Assembly: GCF_012927245.1 (NCBI RefSeq)
Contig: NZ_JABBGE010000008.1
Span: forward strand, 310,001-374,000
Direction: 5' to 3'
DNA from: Streptomyces sp. R302
Lineage (GTDB): Bacteria; Actinomycetota; Actinomycetes; Streptomycetales; Streptomycetaceae
DNA length: 64,000 nt
The notes under the pieces were generated by a model. The model saw nothing but the letters and a program-made list of their open reading frames with translations. It ran no database searches and was not told the DNA's origin. Positions 8,034-17,388 of this stretch are shown here, piece by piece. Numbering within the stretch: position 1 is the stretch's first letter; every line of letters starts with the position of its first letter. The translations under genes and the position numbers were made by a program.

Positions 8034-10193
8034 TCAGCCCGCCGCTTCCCCGCCCTTGCCGGTGGGGGAGCCGGCGGGCTTCCGCGTTCCCGGCACCACC
8101 GGCGGACGCGCCGAGCGGAACGGCCGCCGCGCCGCCTCCCCGGGCCGCCCGCCCTCCACCGCCGCCGGCCGGTCCGCGAGCGCCCGCTCCACCGTCTCGT
8201 CCAGCGAGAGCCCCTGGCCGAACCGCAGCGCCTCCTCGTACCGCTCCGCCCCCAGCTCCTCCACCGCCCGCCCCGCGCACAGCGCCCGCGGCCCGTCGAA
8301 GGCACCGGACCCGAAGAGCTGGATCCCCACCGCGTCCCACACCGGCAGCGCCGCCCCCTGCAGCACCGCCGCCTCCACCGCGTCGCCCTCGCTCACCGTG
8401 ACCAGCGCGAGGAGCTCCACCGCGAGGACCACCCCCACCAGGTCGCGGAAGAGGTGGTTGATCGTCACGCACTCCATGAGCAGCTCCCGCGCCTCCGCCG
8501 ACGCGCCCCGCGTCCACGCCGAGTACGCGAGCACATAGAGCGCGTACGCCCGCGTCCACCGCTCCCCGCGCTCCTCGCAGACCTCCCGCACCTCCCGGCA
8601 GATCGCCGTCGCGCCCTCCAGATCGCCCCGGAAGGCCCGCGCCATCGCCAGCTCCACCTGGCCCATCAGCACGTTGCTGTTCAGCTCGCCCAGCTCGCCG
8701 TACGCGTCGAGGGCCCGGCCGAGCAGCTCCTCGGCGCGCGGGAAGTCGTCCGTGAGCAGCGCCAGACAGCCCATCCGGTGCGTCGCGTACGCCTCCGCCA
8801 GCCGGTTCCGCGAGGCCCGCGCCCGCTCCCGGCAGGAGTGCAGCGCCGCCACCGCCGCCGTCGCGTCGCCCTGCAGGACCGCCACGTAGCCGAGCACCCA
8901 CAGCGCCTTCAGCCGCGCCTCCTCGTGCCCCGACTCCAGGGCGAGCGCCCGGTCCAGCCAGTGCCGCCCCTCCGCGAGCCGCCCGCACCCCACCCACGCG
9001 AACCAGAGCGTCCCCGCCAGGTGCTGGGCCAGATGCGCGTCCTCCGGCAGCTCCAGACACAGGTCGAGCGCCGCCCGCAGGTTCGGCAGCGCCGCCGCCG
9101 TCCGCTCCGCCACCTCCGCCTGCCGGGGGCTGAACCACTCCAGCTCGCACCAGGTCGCCAGGCCCATGTACCAGTCCCGGTGCCGCCGCCGCATCCGCTC
9201 GGTGTCCCCGAGCTGCGCCAGCCACTCCGCCCCGTACGCCGCGACCGTGTCGAGCATCCGGTAGCCGGGGCCCGCCGCCGTGTCCTCCCGGGTCACCAGC
9301 GACTGCGCGAGCAGACCGCCGAGCAGGTCGAGGACCGCCTCCGGCGGCAGGTCCGGGCCCCCGCACACGTACTCCACGGCCTCCAGGTCGAACGGGCCGG
9401 CGAAGACCGAGAGGCGCGCCCAGAGCAGCCGCTCCTCCGGCGTGCACAGCTCGTGGCTCCAGCCGATCGCGGTGCGCAGCGTCTGGTGGCGGGGGAGGAC
9501 CCCGCGCCCGCCGCCGCCGAGCAGCCGGAAGCGGTCGTCGAGCCGGGCCAGCAGCTGCTCCACGGAGAGCAGCGGCAGCCGGCCGGCGGCCAGTTCGAGG
9601 GCGAGCGGGATCCCGTCGAGCCGCCGGCACAGCTCCCGTGCCGACGCGTCGGCGTCGACGGCGGGCGCGCCGGCCCCGGCCGCCCGCTCGGTGAGCAGCG
9701 TGAGGGCGTCCGGCTCGGGCAGCGGCGTCAGCCGGAGCACCGCCTCGCCCGGCAGCCGCAGCGGCCGGCGTCCGGTGGCGAGCACGGTCAGCCCGGGTGC
9801 CGCGGTGAGCAGCTCGTGGACGAGCGGGGCACAGGTCTCGACCAGGTGCTCGAAGCCGTCGAGGACGAGGAGCAGCCGGCGCTCGGCGAGGTGCTCCCTC
9901 AGCACCTCGCGGGGGGCGCGGGGGGTGTGGTCGGTCAGGCCGAGCGCCTCGATCAGGGCGTGCTCGACGAGCCCGGGGTCGCGCAGGGGTGCCAGCTCCG
10001 CGAGCCACACCCCCTCGCCGTAGCGTTTCTGCACCTCGGTCGCGGTCTTCAGGGCGAGTCGGGTCTTGCCGACCCCGCCCACGCCGAGGACGGTGACGAG
10101 ACGTGACTCGGCCAGGAGCGCGGCCAGTTCGGCCCGCTCGCCGGACCGGCCCACGAACCGGTTGAGCTCCGCCGGGAGGTTGCTGCGTCGCAT
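8034..10193 (-). CDS. AfsR/LuxR-related STAND (NB-ARC) ATPase lacking a DNA-binding domain
   Basis: A 719-residue protein. The N-terminal NB-ARC/STAND nucleotide-binding domain has P-loop GVGGVGKT (37-44), Walker B in RLLLVLDGFEHL and DGIPLALELAA typical of AfsR-like regulators; a helical region with TPR-like repeats covers about 330-640. Related Streptomyces regulators end in a LuxR HTH beginning right after a 'LSLDExVERAL' segment. Here that segment (LSLDETVERALADRPAA) is followed by about 50 Pro/Gly/Arg-rich residues and a stop, and no SARP or HTH domain is present at the N-terminus either. It may act through protein partners or be a degenerated regulator. ATG 10193 has no clear Shine-Dalgarno. 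The adjacent rpsD gene converges on it. Confidence 0.85.
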   Translation of the reverse strand: MRRSNLPAELNRFVGRSGERAELAALLAESRLVTVLGVGGVGKTRLALKTATEVQKRYGEGVWLAELAPLRDPGLVEHALIEALGLTDHTPRAPREVLREHLAERRLLLVLDGFEHLVETCAPLVHELLTAAPGLTVLATGRRPLRLPGEAVLRLTPLPEPDALTLLTERAAGAGAPAVDADASARELCRRLDGIPLALELAAGRLPLLSVEQLLARLDDRFRLLGGGGRGVLPRHQTLRTAIGWSHELCTPEERLLWARLSVFAGPFDLEAVEYVCGGPDLPPEAVLDLLGGLLAQSLVTREDTAAGPGYRMLDTVAAYGAEWLAQLGDTERMRRRHRDWYMGLATWCELEWFSPRQAEVAERTAAALPNLRAALDLCLELPEDAHLAQHLAGTLWFAWVGCGRLAEGRHWLDRALALESGHEEARLKALWVLGYVAVLQGDATAAVAALHSCRERARASRNRLAEAYATHRMGCLALLTDDFPRAEELLGRALDAYGELGELNSNVLMGQVELAMARAFRGDLEGATAICREVREVCEERGERWTRAYALYVLAYSAWTRGASAEARELLMECVTINHLFRDLVGVVLAVELLALVTVSEGDAVEAAVLQGAALPVWDAVGIQLFGSGAFDGPRALCAGRAVEELGAERYEEALRFGQGLSLDETVERALADRPAAVEGGRPGEAARRPFRSARPPVVPGTRKPAGSPTGKGGEAAG
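8037..8079. terminator. Possible terminator for converging rpsD and STAND ATPase gene
   Basis: GCCCGCCG (8037-8044) pairs with CGGCGGGC (8072-8079), with further CCCC/GGGG pairing inside. It overlaps the last codons of the leftward gene and begins about 35 bases after the rpsD stop. Confidence 0.4.
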
Positions 10194-10373
10194 GGGACAC
10201 GGAGCGTACTCACCCGCGCGCGCTCCGTACAATCCGATCGCGCGACTCCCGTGCCGGGGGCGCCAACGCGGGCGCTAATGCGGTACGGCGTCCCAGCCCC
10301 GGCGCGATAGGCTCGGGGAACGACTTTTCGCAGGACCCCAACGACCGATGACGACAGCAGAGAGCGGTGCGGA

Positions 10374-10814
10374 GTGACCGGTGGAGAGGTTGCCGGGATC
10401 CTGGTGGCCGTGTTCTGGGCGATCCTCGTCTCCTTCCTCGCCGTGGTGCTGGGGAGGCTGGCGCAGACGCTCAGGGCGACCACCCGGCTCGTGGCGGAGG
10501 TGACCGAACAGGCCGTGCCGCTGCTCGCCGACGCGTCGGCGACGGTCCGCTCGGCGCAGACCCAGCTGGACCGGGTGGACGCCATCGCCTCGGACGTCCA
10601 GGAGGTCACCTCCAACGCCTCCGCGCTCTCGACGACCGTCGCCTCCACCTTCGGGGGCCCGCTCGTCAAGGTCGCCGCCTTCGGCTACGGGGTCCGCAAG
10701 GCGCTCGGCCGCGACCGGGACCGCGGGGAGGCGGCGCCCGCCACCGGGCGTCGCACTGTGATCGTCGGCCGTACCGTGCCGGTCGCACGGCGCCGGAAGC
10801 AGAAGGGCCGATAG
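10374..10814 (+). CDS. DUF948 domain membrane protein
   Basis: A 146-residue protein with one N-terminal transmembrane helix (VAGILVAVFWAILVSFLAVVL) followed by a helical segment, LAQTLRATTRLVAEVTEQ, of the DUF948 type and a basic tail. DUF948 proteins are small membrane proteins of unknown function; a similar gene sits upstream of alaS in many actinobacteria. The GTG start (10374) has only a short GGAG directly adjacent. Presumed first gene of the alaS-ruvX-mltG-aroE transcript. Confidence 0.85.
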   Translation: MTGGEVAGILVAVFWAILVSFLAVVLGRLAQTLRATTRLVAEVTEQAVPLLADASATVRSAQTQLDRVDAIASDVQEVTSNASALSTTVASTFGGPLVKVAAFGYGVRKALGRDRDRGEAAPATGRRTVIVGRTVPVARRRKQKGR

Positions 10815-10819
10815 CCGCG

Positions 10820-11179
10820 ATGTTCCGCCGTACGTTCTGGTTCACGGCCGGCGCAGCCGCCGGCGTCTGGGCCACCACCAAGGTCAACCGCAAGATCCAG
10901 CAGCTGACCCCCGAGTCCCTCGCGGCGCAGGCCGCGAACAAGGCGGTCGAGGCGGGCCACCGGCTCAAGGACTTCGCCCTCGACGTGAGGGCGGGCATGG
11001 TCCAGCGCGAGGCGGAGCTCGGCGAGGCACTCGGCCTCGACGCGGCGCCTCCCGCGGACCGGGAGCTCCCCGAGCCCCGCCGCAGGGCCGCCCTCGGCCC
11101 CACCCCGCACAAGACCACGACCATGTTCTCGTCGCGTCCCTCGCGCACGATCTCGTACAACCGGAATGAGGACCACTGA
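10820..11179 (+). CDS. Small secreted or membrane-associated protein (DUF6167-like)
   Basis: A 119-residue protein starting MFRRTFWFTAGAAAGVWATTKVNRKIQQLTPESLA: one short N-terminal hydrophobic segment, an amphipathic helix and a basic tail (RRAALGPTPHKTTTMFSSRPS). It resembles the conserved hypothetical protein found between the DUF948 gene and alaS in Streptomyces. The gene starts 5 bases after the previous stop and its TGA overlaps the alaS ATG (TGATG), implying translational coupling. Function unknown; the short length and coupling suggest an accessory membrane protein. Confidence 0.85.
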   Translation: MFRRTFWFTAGAAAGVWATTKVNRKIQQLTPESLAAQAANKAVEAGHRLKDFALDVRAGMVQREAELGEALGLDAAPPADRELPEPRRRAALGPTPHKTTTMFSSRPSRTISYNRNEDH

Positions 11180-13848
11180 TGGAGTCGGCTGAAATCCGCC
11201 GCCGCTGGCTGAGCTTCTTCGAGGAGCGCGGGCACACCGTCGTCCCTTCGGCGTCGCTCATCGCGGACGACCCGACTCTGCTGCTCGTCCCCGCCGGCAT
11301 GGTGCCCTTCAAGCCCTACTTCCTGGGTGAGGTCAAGCCGCCCTTCACGCGCGCGTCCAGCGTGCAGAAGTGTGTGCGCACGCCCGACATCGAAGAGGTC
11401 GGCAAGACCACCCGCCACGGCACGTTCTTCCAGATGTGCGGCAACTTCTCCTTCGGCGACTACTTCAAGGAAGGCGCCATCAAGCTCGCCTGGGAGCTGC
11501 TGACCACCCCGGTCGAGCACGGCGGCTACGGCCTTGAGCCGGAGAAGCTCTGGATCACCGTCTACCTGGAGGACGACGAGGCCGAGCGCATCTGGCGCGA
11601 CGTCGTCGGCGTCCCCGCCGAGCGCATCCAGCGCCTCGGCAAGAAGGACAACTACTGGTCGATGGGCGTCCCCGGACCCTGCGGCCCCTGCTCCGAGATC
11701 AACTACGACCGCGGCCCCGAGTTCGGCGTCGAGGGCGGCCCGGCCGTCAACGACGAGCGGTACGTGGAGATCTGGAACCTCGTCTTCATGCAGTACGAGC
11801 GCGGCGAGGGCTCGGGCAAGGACGACTTCCCGATCCTCGGCGAGCTGCCGTCGAAGAACATCGACACGGGCCTCGGCCTGGAGCGCCTGGCGATGATCCT
11901 CCAGGGCGTCCAGAACATGTACGAGACGGACACCCTCAAGGTCGTCATCGACAAGGCCACCGAGCTCACCGGCGTCGCCTACGGCAAGGCCAAGGACAGC
12001 GACGTCTCGCTGCGCGTGGTCGCCGACCACATGCGCACCTCCGTCATGCTCATCGGCGACGGCGTCACCCCGGGCAACGAGGGCCGCGGTTACGTGCTCC
12101 GCCGCATCATGCGCCGCGCCGTCCGCAACATGCGCCTGCTCGGCGCCACCGGCCCGGTCGTCGGCGAGCTCGTCGACACGGTCATCAAGACGATGGGCGA
12201 GCAGTACCCGGAGCTGGAGACCGACCGCAAGCGCATCGAGACGGTCGCCCTCGCCGAGGAGGCCGCGTTCCTGAAGGCCCTCAAGGGCGGCACGAACATC
12301 CTCGACACCGCCGTCACCGAGACCAAGGCCGCCGGCGGCACGGTCCTCGCCGGCGAGAAGGCCTTCCTGCTCCACGACACCTGGGGCTTCCCGATCGACC
12401 TCACCCTGGAGATGGCCGCCGAGCAGGGCCTCTCCGTGGACGAGACCGGCTTCCGCCGCCTGATGCAGGAGCAGCGGGACCGGGCCAAGGCCGACGCCAA
12501 GGCCAAGAAGACCGGCCACGCCGACGTCTCCGCCTACCGCGAGATCGCCGACACCTCCGGCGCCACCCAGTTCACCGGCTACACCAACACCGAGGGCGAG
12601 TCCACGGTCGTCGGCCTGCTGGTGAACGGCGTCCCGTCGCCGGCCGCCTCCGAGGGCGACGAGGTCGAGGTCGTCCTCGACCGCACCCCCTTCTACGCCG
12701 AGGGCGGCGGCCAGATCGCCGACCAGGGCCGCATCCGGCTGCACTCCGGCGCCGTCATCGAGATCCGCGACGTGCAGCAGCCCGTCCCGGGCGTCTCGGT
12801 GCACAAGGGCTCGGTCCAGGTCGGCGAGGTGACCGTCGGCTCCACCGCCTACGCCACCATCGACGTGCGCCGCCGCCGGGCCATCGCCCGCGCCCACTCG
12901 GCCACCCACCTCACGCACCAGGCCCTGCGCGACGCCCTCGGCCCGACGGCCGCCCAGGCCGGTTCCGAGAACCAGCCCGGCCGCTTCCGCTTCGACTTCG
13001 GTTCGCCGAACGCCGTCCCCGGCACGGTCCTCATGGACGTCGAGCAGAAGATCAACGAGGTCCTCTCGCGCGAGCTGGAGGTGCACGCCGAGGTCATGCC
13101 GATCGACGAGGCCAAGCGCCAGGGCGCCATCGCCGAGTTCGGCGAGAAGTACGGCGAGCAGGTCCGCGTCGTCACCATCGGCGACTTCTCCAAGGAGCTG
13201 TGCGGCGGCACCCACGTCCACAACACCGCCCAGCTGGGTCTGGTGAAGCTGCTCGGCGAGTCCTCCATCGGCTCCGGCGTGCGCCGCATCGAGGCCCTGG
13301 TCGGCGTCGACGCGTACAGCTTCCTCGCCAAGGAGCACACGGTCGTCGCCCAGCTCCAGGAGCTGGTCAAGGGCCGCCCCGAGGAGCTGCCGGAGAAGAT
13401 CTCCTCCATGCTCGGCAAGCTGAAGGACGCCGAGAAGGAGATCGAGAAGTTCCGCGCGGAGAAGGTCCTCCAGGCCGCCGCCGGTCTGGTCGACTCCGCC
13501 AAGGACATCCGCGGCCTCGCCCTGGTGACCGGTCAGGTCCCGGACGGCACCGGCGCCGACGACCTGCGCAAGCTCGTCCTCGACGTGCGCGGCCGCATCC
13601 CGTCCGACCGCCCGGCCGTCGTGGCCCTCTTCACCACGGCCAACGGCAAGCCGCTGACGGTCATCGCCACCAACGAGGCCGCCCGCGAGCGCGGTCTCAA
13701 GGCCGGCGAGCTGGTCCGCACGGCCGCCAAGACCCTCGGCGGCGGTGGCGGCGGCAAGCCGGACGTCGCCCAGGGCGGCGGCCAGAACCCGGAGGCCGTC
13801 GGCGAGGCCATCGCCGCCGTCGAGCGTCTCGTGGTGGAGACGGCGTGA
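11179..13848 (+). CDS. alaS: Alanyl-tRNA synthetase
   Basis: An 889-residue class II synthetase charging tRNA-Ala. Catalytic-domain motifs include KCVRTPDIEEVGKTTRHGTF and FFQMCGNFSFGDYFK. The central editing domain has the metal-binding HSATHLTH and CGGTHVHNT motifs that clear Ser-tRNA-Ala, followed by a coiled C-terminal domain ending in a Gly-rich GGGGGGKPDVAQGGG segment typical of AlaRS. Length is normal for the family. The start overlaps the preceding stop and the stop overlaps the ruvX GTG, so it is embedded in an operon. Confidence 0.97.
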   Translation: MESAEIRRRWLSFFEERGHTVVPSASLIADDPTLLLVPAGMVPFKPYFLGEVKPPFTRASSVQKCVRTPDIEEVGKTTRHGTFFQMCGNFSFGDYFKEGAIKLAWELLTTPVEHGGYGLEPEKLWITVYLEDDEAERIWRDVVGVPAERIQRLGKKDNYWSMGVPGPCGPCSEINYDRGPEFGVEGGPAVNDERYVEIWNLVFMQYERGEGSGKDDFPILGELPSKNIDTGLGLERLAMILQGVQNMYETDTLKVVIDKATELTGVAYGKAKDSDVSLRVVADHMRTSVMLIGDGVTPGNEGRGYVLRRIMRRAVRNMRLLGATGPVVGELVDTVIKTMGEQYPELETDRKRIETVALAEEAAFLKALKGGTNILDTAVTETKAAGGTVLAGEKAFLLHDTWGFPIDLTLEMAAEQGLSVDETGFRRLMQEQRDRAKADAKAKKTGHADVSAYREIADTSGATQFTGYTNTEGESTVVGLLVNGVPSPAASEGDEVEVVLDRTPFYAEGGGQIADQGRIRLHSGAVIEIRDVQQPVPGVSVHKGSVQVGEVTVGSTAYATIDVRRRRAIARAHSATHLTHQALRDALGPTAAQAGSENQPGRFRFDFGSPNAVPGTVLMDVEQKINEVLSRELEVHAEVMPIDEAKRQGAIAEFGEKYGEQVRVVTIGDFSKELCGGTHVHNTAQLGLVKLLGESSIGSGVRRIEALVGVDAYSFLAKEHTVVAQLQELVKGRPEELPEKISSMLGKLKDAEKEIEKFRAEKVLQAAAGLVDSAKDIRGLALVTGQVPDGTGADDLRKLVLDVRGRIPSDRPAVVALFTTANGKPLTVIATNEAARERGLKAGELVRTAAKTLGGGGGGKPDVAQGGGQNPEAVGEAIAAVERLVVETA

Positions 13849-14315
13849 CGATGCGTCGCGGCCGCCGCATCGCGGTCGACGTCGGGGACGCCCGGATCGG
13901 GGTCGCCTCGTGCGACCCCGACGGGGTCCTCGCCACGCCGGTGGAGACCGTGCCGGGACGCGACGTCCCGGCCGCCCACCGGCGGCTCCGCCAGATCGTC
14001 GAGGAGTACGAGCCGATCGAGGTCGTCGTGGGCCTGCCCCGCTCGCTCAGCGGGCGGGAGGGCCCCGCGGCCACCAAGGTCCGGGCCTTCGCACGGGAGA
14101 TGGCGAAGGGCATCGCCCCGGTGCCGGTCCGTCTGGTCGACGAGCGGATGACCACGGTGACGGCGACGCAGGGGCTGCGGGCCTCCGGCGTGAAGTCCAA
14201 GAAGGGGCGGTCCGTCATCGACCAGGCCGCCGCGGTGATCATCCTTCAGAACGCTCTTGAGTCCGAACGGGTATCAGGTAATCCGCCCGGTGAGGGCGTC
14301 GAAGTGGTCATCTGA
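13845..14315 (+). CDS. ruvX: Holliday junction resolvase-like RuvX (YqgF)
   Basis: A 156-residue RNase H-fold protein. IAVDVGDARIGVASCD supplies the first catalytic Asp, VVVGLPRSLSG the central strand, and DERMTTVTA and SVIDQAAAVIILQNAL the remaining acidic residues. YqgF proteins process 16S rRNA 5' ends in some bacteria and were first annotated as resolvases; which applies here is not visible. The GTG at 13845 overlaps the alaS TGA and has GGAG five bases upstream; an ATG two codons later is less well placed. Confidence 0.92.
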   Translation: MTMRRGRRIAVDVGDARIGVASCDPDGVLATPVETVPGRDVPAAHRRLRQIVEEYEPIEVVVGLPRSLSGREGPAATKVRAFAREMAKGIAPVPVRLVDERMTTVTATQGLRASGVKSKKGRSVIDQAAAVIILQNALESERVSGNPPGEGVEVVI

Positions 14316-14416
14316 TCGCGATACGGTAACGTTCCGCGCGATGCGGCGGTGTTCGAACAGCTGCCGCACTACGTAGAGGCGGATCGTCCGGAAGCCTCGC
14401 GGCTGTTTGGGGATCG

Positions 14417-16177
14417 ATGACTGAGTATGGCCGGGGCCCTGGCTCCGAACCGTGGCACCCCACGGACCCCTTGTACGGGGACCAGGGGTGGGAAGGTCAG
14501 CAGCAGTACCACCAGCAGCCGCACCAGGCGACGCCGTACGCGCAGGGTGGTCAGGCCTACCAGGACCCGTACGCCCAGCAGGGCTACGGGACCGACCCGT
14601 ACGCCCAGCAGCAGGCCGCGTACCCGCAGCAGTACCCGCAGCAGGGGTACGTCGACCCGCAGCAGGCGCAGCCGCAGGCGTACGGACAGACCGGCTGGGA
14701 CCAGGGGCAGCAGGGGCACGAGGCGTACCCGGAGCAGCAGGGGTACGACACGCCCGGGCATCCCGCACACGCGTACGACGCCAACTGGGAGACCGGCCAG
14801 GCCGCCATGGCCTACAACGCGCCGCCCGCCGATCCGTACGGCGCCGGGCAGCCCGACCTCTACGGCACGGCCGAGGCGTACCCGCCGCCGCAGCCGCCCG
14901 GCCACCGGCAGCAGCCGCCGCAGCCCGAGCCCGTCCGCCCGGAACCGGAACCCGAACCGGAACCGGAACCGGAGCCCGAGGAGTCGCACCCCTTCTTCGG
15001 CGGTGACGACGAGGACGGCTACGAGGACGACGAACCGGCCTCGCGCCGGGGCCGTGGCGACGACCGCGACCGCGAGCGCCGCGGCAAGGAGCGGAAGCGC
15101 AAGGGCAAGAACGGCATGGCCTGCCTCGTCGTCGCCGCCGTCCTCGTGGGCGGCGTCGGCGGCATCGGCTACTTCGGCTACCAGTTCTGGCAGGGCCAGT
15201 TCGGCGAGGCCCCCGACTTCGCGGGCGGCGGCAGCGGCGAGGTCCAGGTCGAGATCCCGAAGGGCGCCTTCGGCAACGAGATCGGCAACATCCTCAAACA
15301 GGCCGGCGTCGTGAAGAGCGTCGACGCCTTCGTCGCCGCCCAGAAGAAGAACGAGAAGGGCAACACGATCCAGGCCGGCGCCTACACCCTGAAGAAGGAG
15401 ATGTCGGCGGAGAGCGCGGTCGCGCTGATGCTGGATCCGGCGAGCCAGGCCAACCTGATCATCCCCGAGGGCAAGCGCAACGCCTGGGTGTACGAGCAGA
15501 TCGACACCCGCCTCGGCCTCGACCCCGGCAGCACGAAGGAGATCGCCGTCTCCAAGGCGGACTCCCTGGGCCTGCCGGACTGGGCGAAGAACCACAAGAA
15601 CGTCAAGGACCCCCTGGAGGGCTTCCTCTTCCCCGCGAGCTACCCGGTGGCGAAGGGCTCCAAGCCCGAGGACGCCCTCAAGAAGATGGTCAGCCGCGCG
15701 AACGCGGAGTACACGAAGCTCGACCTGGAGGGGCAGGCGAAGAAGCACGGCGTCGAGAACGCCTGGGAACTCGTCACGGTCGCGAGCCTGGTGCAGGCGG
15801 AGGGCAAGACGCACGACGACTTCCGCAAGATGGCGGAGGTCATCTACAACCGCCTCCAGCCGGACAACGTCCAGACGAACCAGTACCTGCAGTTCGACTC
15901 GTCGCTGAACTACCTCAAGGGCCAGTCCGAGATCAAGATCTCGGAGAAGGAGGCCCACAGCAACAAGGACCCGTACAACACGTACACGAACCAGGGTCTG
16001 CCGCCGGGACCGATCGGCAACCCGGGCAACGAGGCACTGGCCGCCATGCTGAACCCCACGAACGACGGATGGCTCTACTTCGTCGCCACGGACGGCATGA
16101 ACCAGACGGAGTTCGCCAAGACGCTGGAAGAGCACAACAAGCTGAGGGACAAGTTCAATGCCAACACGGGCCAGTGA
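14417..16177 (+). CDS. mltG: Endolytic murein transglycosylase MltG with long disordered cytoplasmic region
   Basis: A 586-residue MltG/YceG-family membrane enzyme that cleaves nascent glycan strands and limits their length. A Gln/Tyr/Pro-rich cytoplasmic region of about 190 residues (repeats such as DPYAQQQAAYPQQYPQQGYV) and an acidic Glu-Pro run (residues 173-190) precede a basic stretch and one transmembrane helix (CLVVAAVLVGGVGGIGYFGY). The extracellular YceG domain contains VTVASLVQAEG, with the conserved Glu, and FDSSLNYL. The N-terminal extension is much longer than in E. coli MltG and may be a condensation or partner-binding region. The gene overlaps aroE by 20 bases. Confidence 0.92.
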   Translation: MTEYGRGPGSEPWHPTDPLYGDQGWEGQQQYHQQPHQATPYAQGGQAYQDPYAQQGYGTDPYAQQQAAYPQQYPQQGYVDPQQAQPQAYGQTGWDQGQQGHEAYPEQQGYDTPGHPAHAYDANWETGQAAMAYNAPPADPYGAGQPDLYGTAEAYPPPQPPGHRQQPPQPEPVRPEPEPEPEPEPEPEESHPFFGGDDEDGYEDDEPASRRGRGDDRDRERRGKERKRKGKNGMACLVVAAVLVGGVGGIGYFGYQFWQGQFGEAPDFAGGGSGEVQVEIPKGAFGNEIGNILKQAGVVKSVDAFVAAQKKNEKGNTIQAGAYTLKKEMSAESAVALMLDPASQANLIIPEGKRNAWVYEQIDTRLGLDPGSTKEIAVSKADSLGLPDWAKNHKNVKDPLEGFLFPASYPVAKGSKPEDALKKMVSRANAEYTKLDLEGQAKKHGVENAWELVTVASLVQAEGKTHDDFRKMAEVIYNRLQPDNVQTNQYLQFDSSLNYLKGQSEIKISEKEAHSNKDPYNTYTNQGLPPGPIGNPGNEALAAMLNPTNDGWLYFVATDGMNQTEFAKTLEEHNKLRDKFNANTGQ

Positions 16178-17000
16178 CACGGGCCGTCGCGCCGCCGTCC
16201 TCGGTTCGCCGATCGCGCACTCGCTCTCCCCGGTCCTGCACCGGGCCGCGTACGCGGAGCTCGGTCTGGACGACTGGTCCTACGAGCGCTTCGAGATCGA
16301 CGAGGCCGCGCTGCCCGGCTTCGTCGCGGAGCTCGACGGGTCCTGGGCGGGCCTGTCGCTGACCATGCCGCTGAAGCGGGCGATCATCCCGCTGCTCGAC
16401 GAGGTCAGCGAGACGGCCGCCTCCGTGGAGGCGGTGAACACGGTGGTCCTCCGCGAGGACGGCCGCCGGGTCGGCGACAACACCGACATCCCCGGCATGA
16501 TCGCCGCCCTGCGCGAGCGCGGCGTCGAGAAGGTGGAGTCCGCGGCGGTCCTCGGCGCGGGCGCCACCGCCTCCTCCGCGCTCGCCGCCCTGGCCCGCGT
16601 CTGCGCGGGCCCGGTCACCGCCTACGTACGCGGCGAGGCACGGGCCGCGGAGATGCGCGGCTGGGGCGAACGCCTCGGCGTCGACGTCCGCACCGCCGCC
16701 TGGGACGACGCGGCGGAGGCCCTCACGGCGCCGCTGGTCGTCGCCACCACCCCGGCGGGCGCCACGGACGCGCTGGCCGACGCGGTCCCGGACCGCCCCG
16801 GCACCCTCTTCGACGTCCTCTACGACCCCTGGCCCACCCGGCTCGCCGCCGCCTGGTCCGAACGCGCCGGTAAGATCGTCGGCGGCCTGGACCTCCTGGT
16901 CCACCAGGCGGTCCTCCAGGTCGAACAGATGACGGGCACCCCCAAGGCCCCGCTCGCCGCCATGCGCGCCGCCGGCGAGGCCGCGCTCGCCGCGCGCTGA
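16158..17000 (+). CDS. aroE: Shikimate dehydrogenase
   Basis: A 280-residue enzyme reducing 3-dehydroshikimate to shikimate with NADPH. The substrate site is read in GSPIAHSLSPVLHRAAY, LSLTMPLKRAI (catalytic Lys) and NTDIPGM (catalytic Asp). The Rossmann domain has VLGAGATASSALAALARV, slightly unlike the usual GAGGAxxA. ATG 16158 lies inside the end of mltG, so translation is probably coupled. It leads the shikimate gene cluster that continues with aroC, aroK, aroB and aroQ after a small membrane-protein gene. Confidence 0.93.
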   Translation: MPTRASDTGRRAAVLGSPIAHSLSPVLHRAAYAELGLDDWSYERFEIDEAALPGFVAELDGSWAGLSLTMPLKRAIIPLLDEVSETAASVEAVNTVVLREDGRRVGDNTDIPGMIAALRERGVEKVESAAVLGAGATASSALAALARVCAGPVTAYVRGEARAAEMRGWGERLGVDVRTAAWDDAAEALTAPLVVATTPAGATDALADAVPDRPGTLFDVLYDPWPTRLAAAWSERAGKIVGGLDLLVHQAVLQVEQMTGTPKAPLAAMRAAGEAALAAR

Positions 17001-17047
17001 CCCCGCACGGCCGCCCCGGGGTCCCATGACACCCGGGGGGAACGGGG

Positions 17048-17275
17048 ATGGACGGGGACATCGTGCTCGCGTCGAAGGCGGACTTCGCCTTCGACATCGT
17101 GCGCTTTCTGTACGTGGGCTTCCTCAGCTCACTGCCCGCGTGGGCGCGGTACACCGTGCTCGCGCTCTTCGGGCTGACCGTGGTGTACGGCTTCGTCAGC
17201 TGGCTGCGGAAACGGTCCGCCGGTGAGCCCGAGGCCGCCGACGACGTCCATGAGGACGAGGCACGCGTCCGATAG
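17048..17275 (+). CDS. Small membrane protein of unknown function
   Basis: A 75-residue protein with one or two hydrophobic segments (FDIVRFLYVGFLSSL; YTVLALFGLTVVYGFVSWL) and an acidic C-terminus (EAADDVHEDEARV). A GGGGGAACGGGG stretch just before ATG 17048 is a good ribosome-binding site. It sits between aroE and aroC, 47 bases after aroE. No family is recognised; the placement in the aro cluster does not by itself imply a role in the pathway. Confidence 0.7.
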   Translation: MDGDIVLASKADFAFDIVRFLYVGFLSSLPAWARYTVLALFGLTVVYGFVSWLRKRSAGEPEAADDVHEDEARVR

Positions 17276-17388
17276 CTGGACCGGAGGCCGAGCTCAGGGC
17301 CCGGACGTGGGAGGATCGGGGTGGCGGGTCAGGGCCGCGCGCCCGGTCCTGCCGTCGCAGTGCCCAGGCGCGAGCATGAGGAGCATCG

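Noticed and set aside
7135..10200. 1021-codon leftward frame covering rpsD and the STAND ATPase gene
   Set aside because: Its translation is Arg/Gly/Ala-rich low-complexity text and it overlaps two well-supported genes in other frames.
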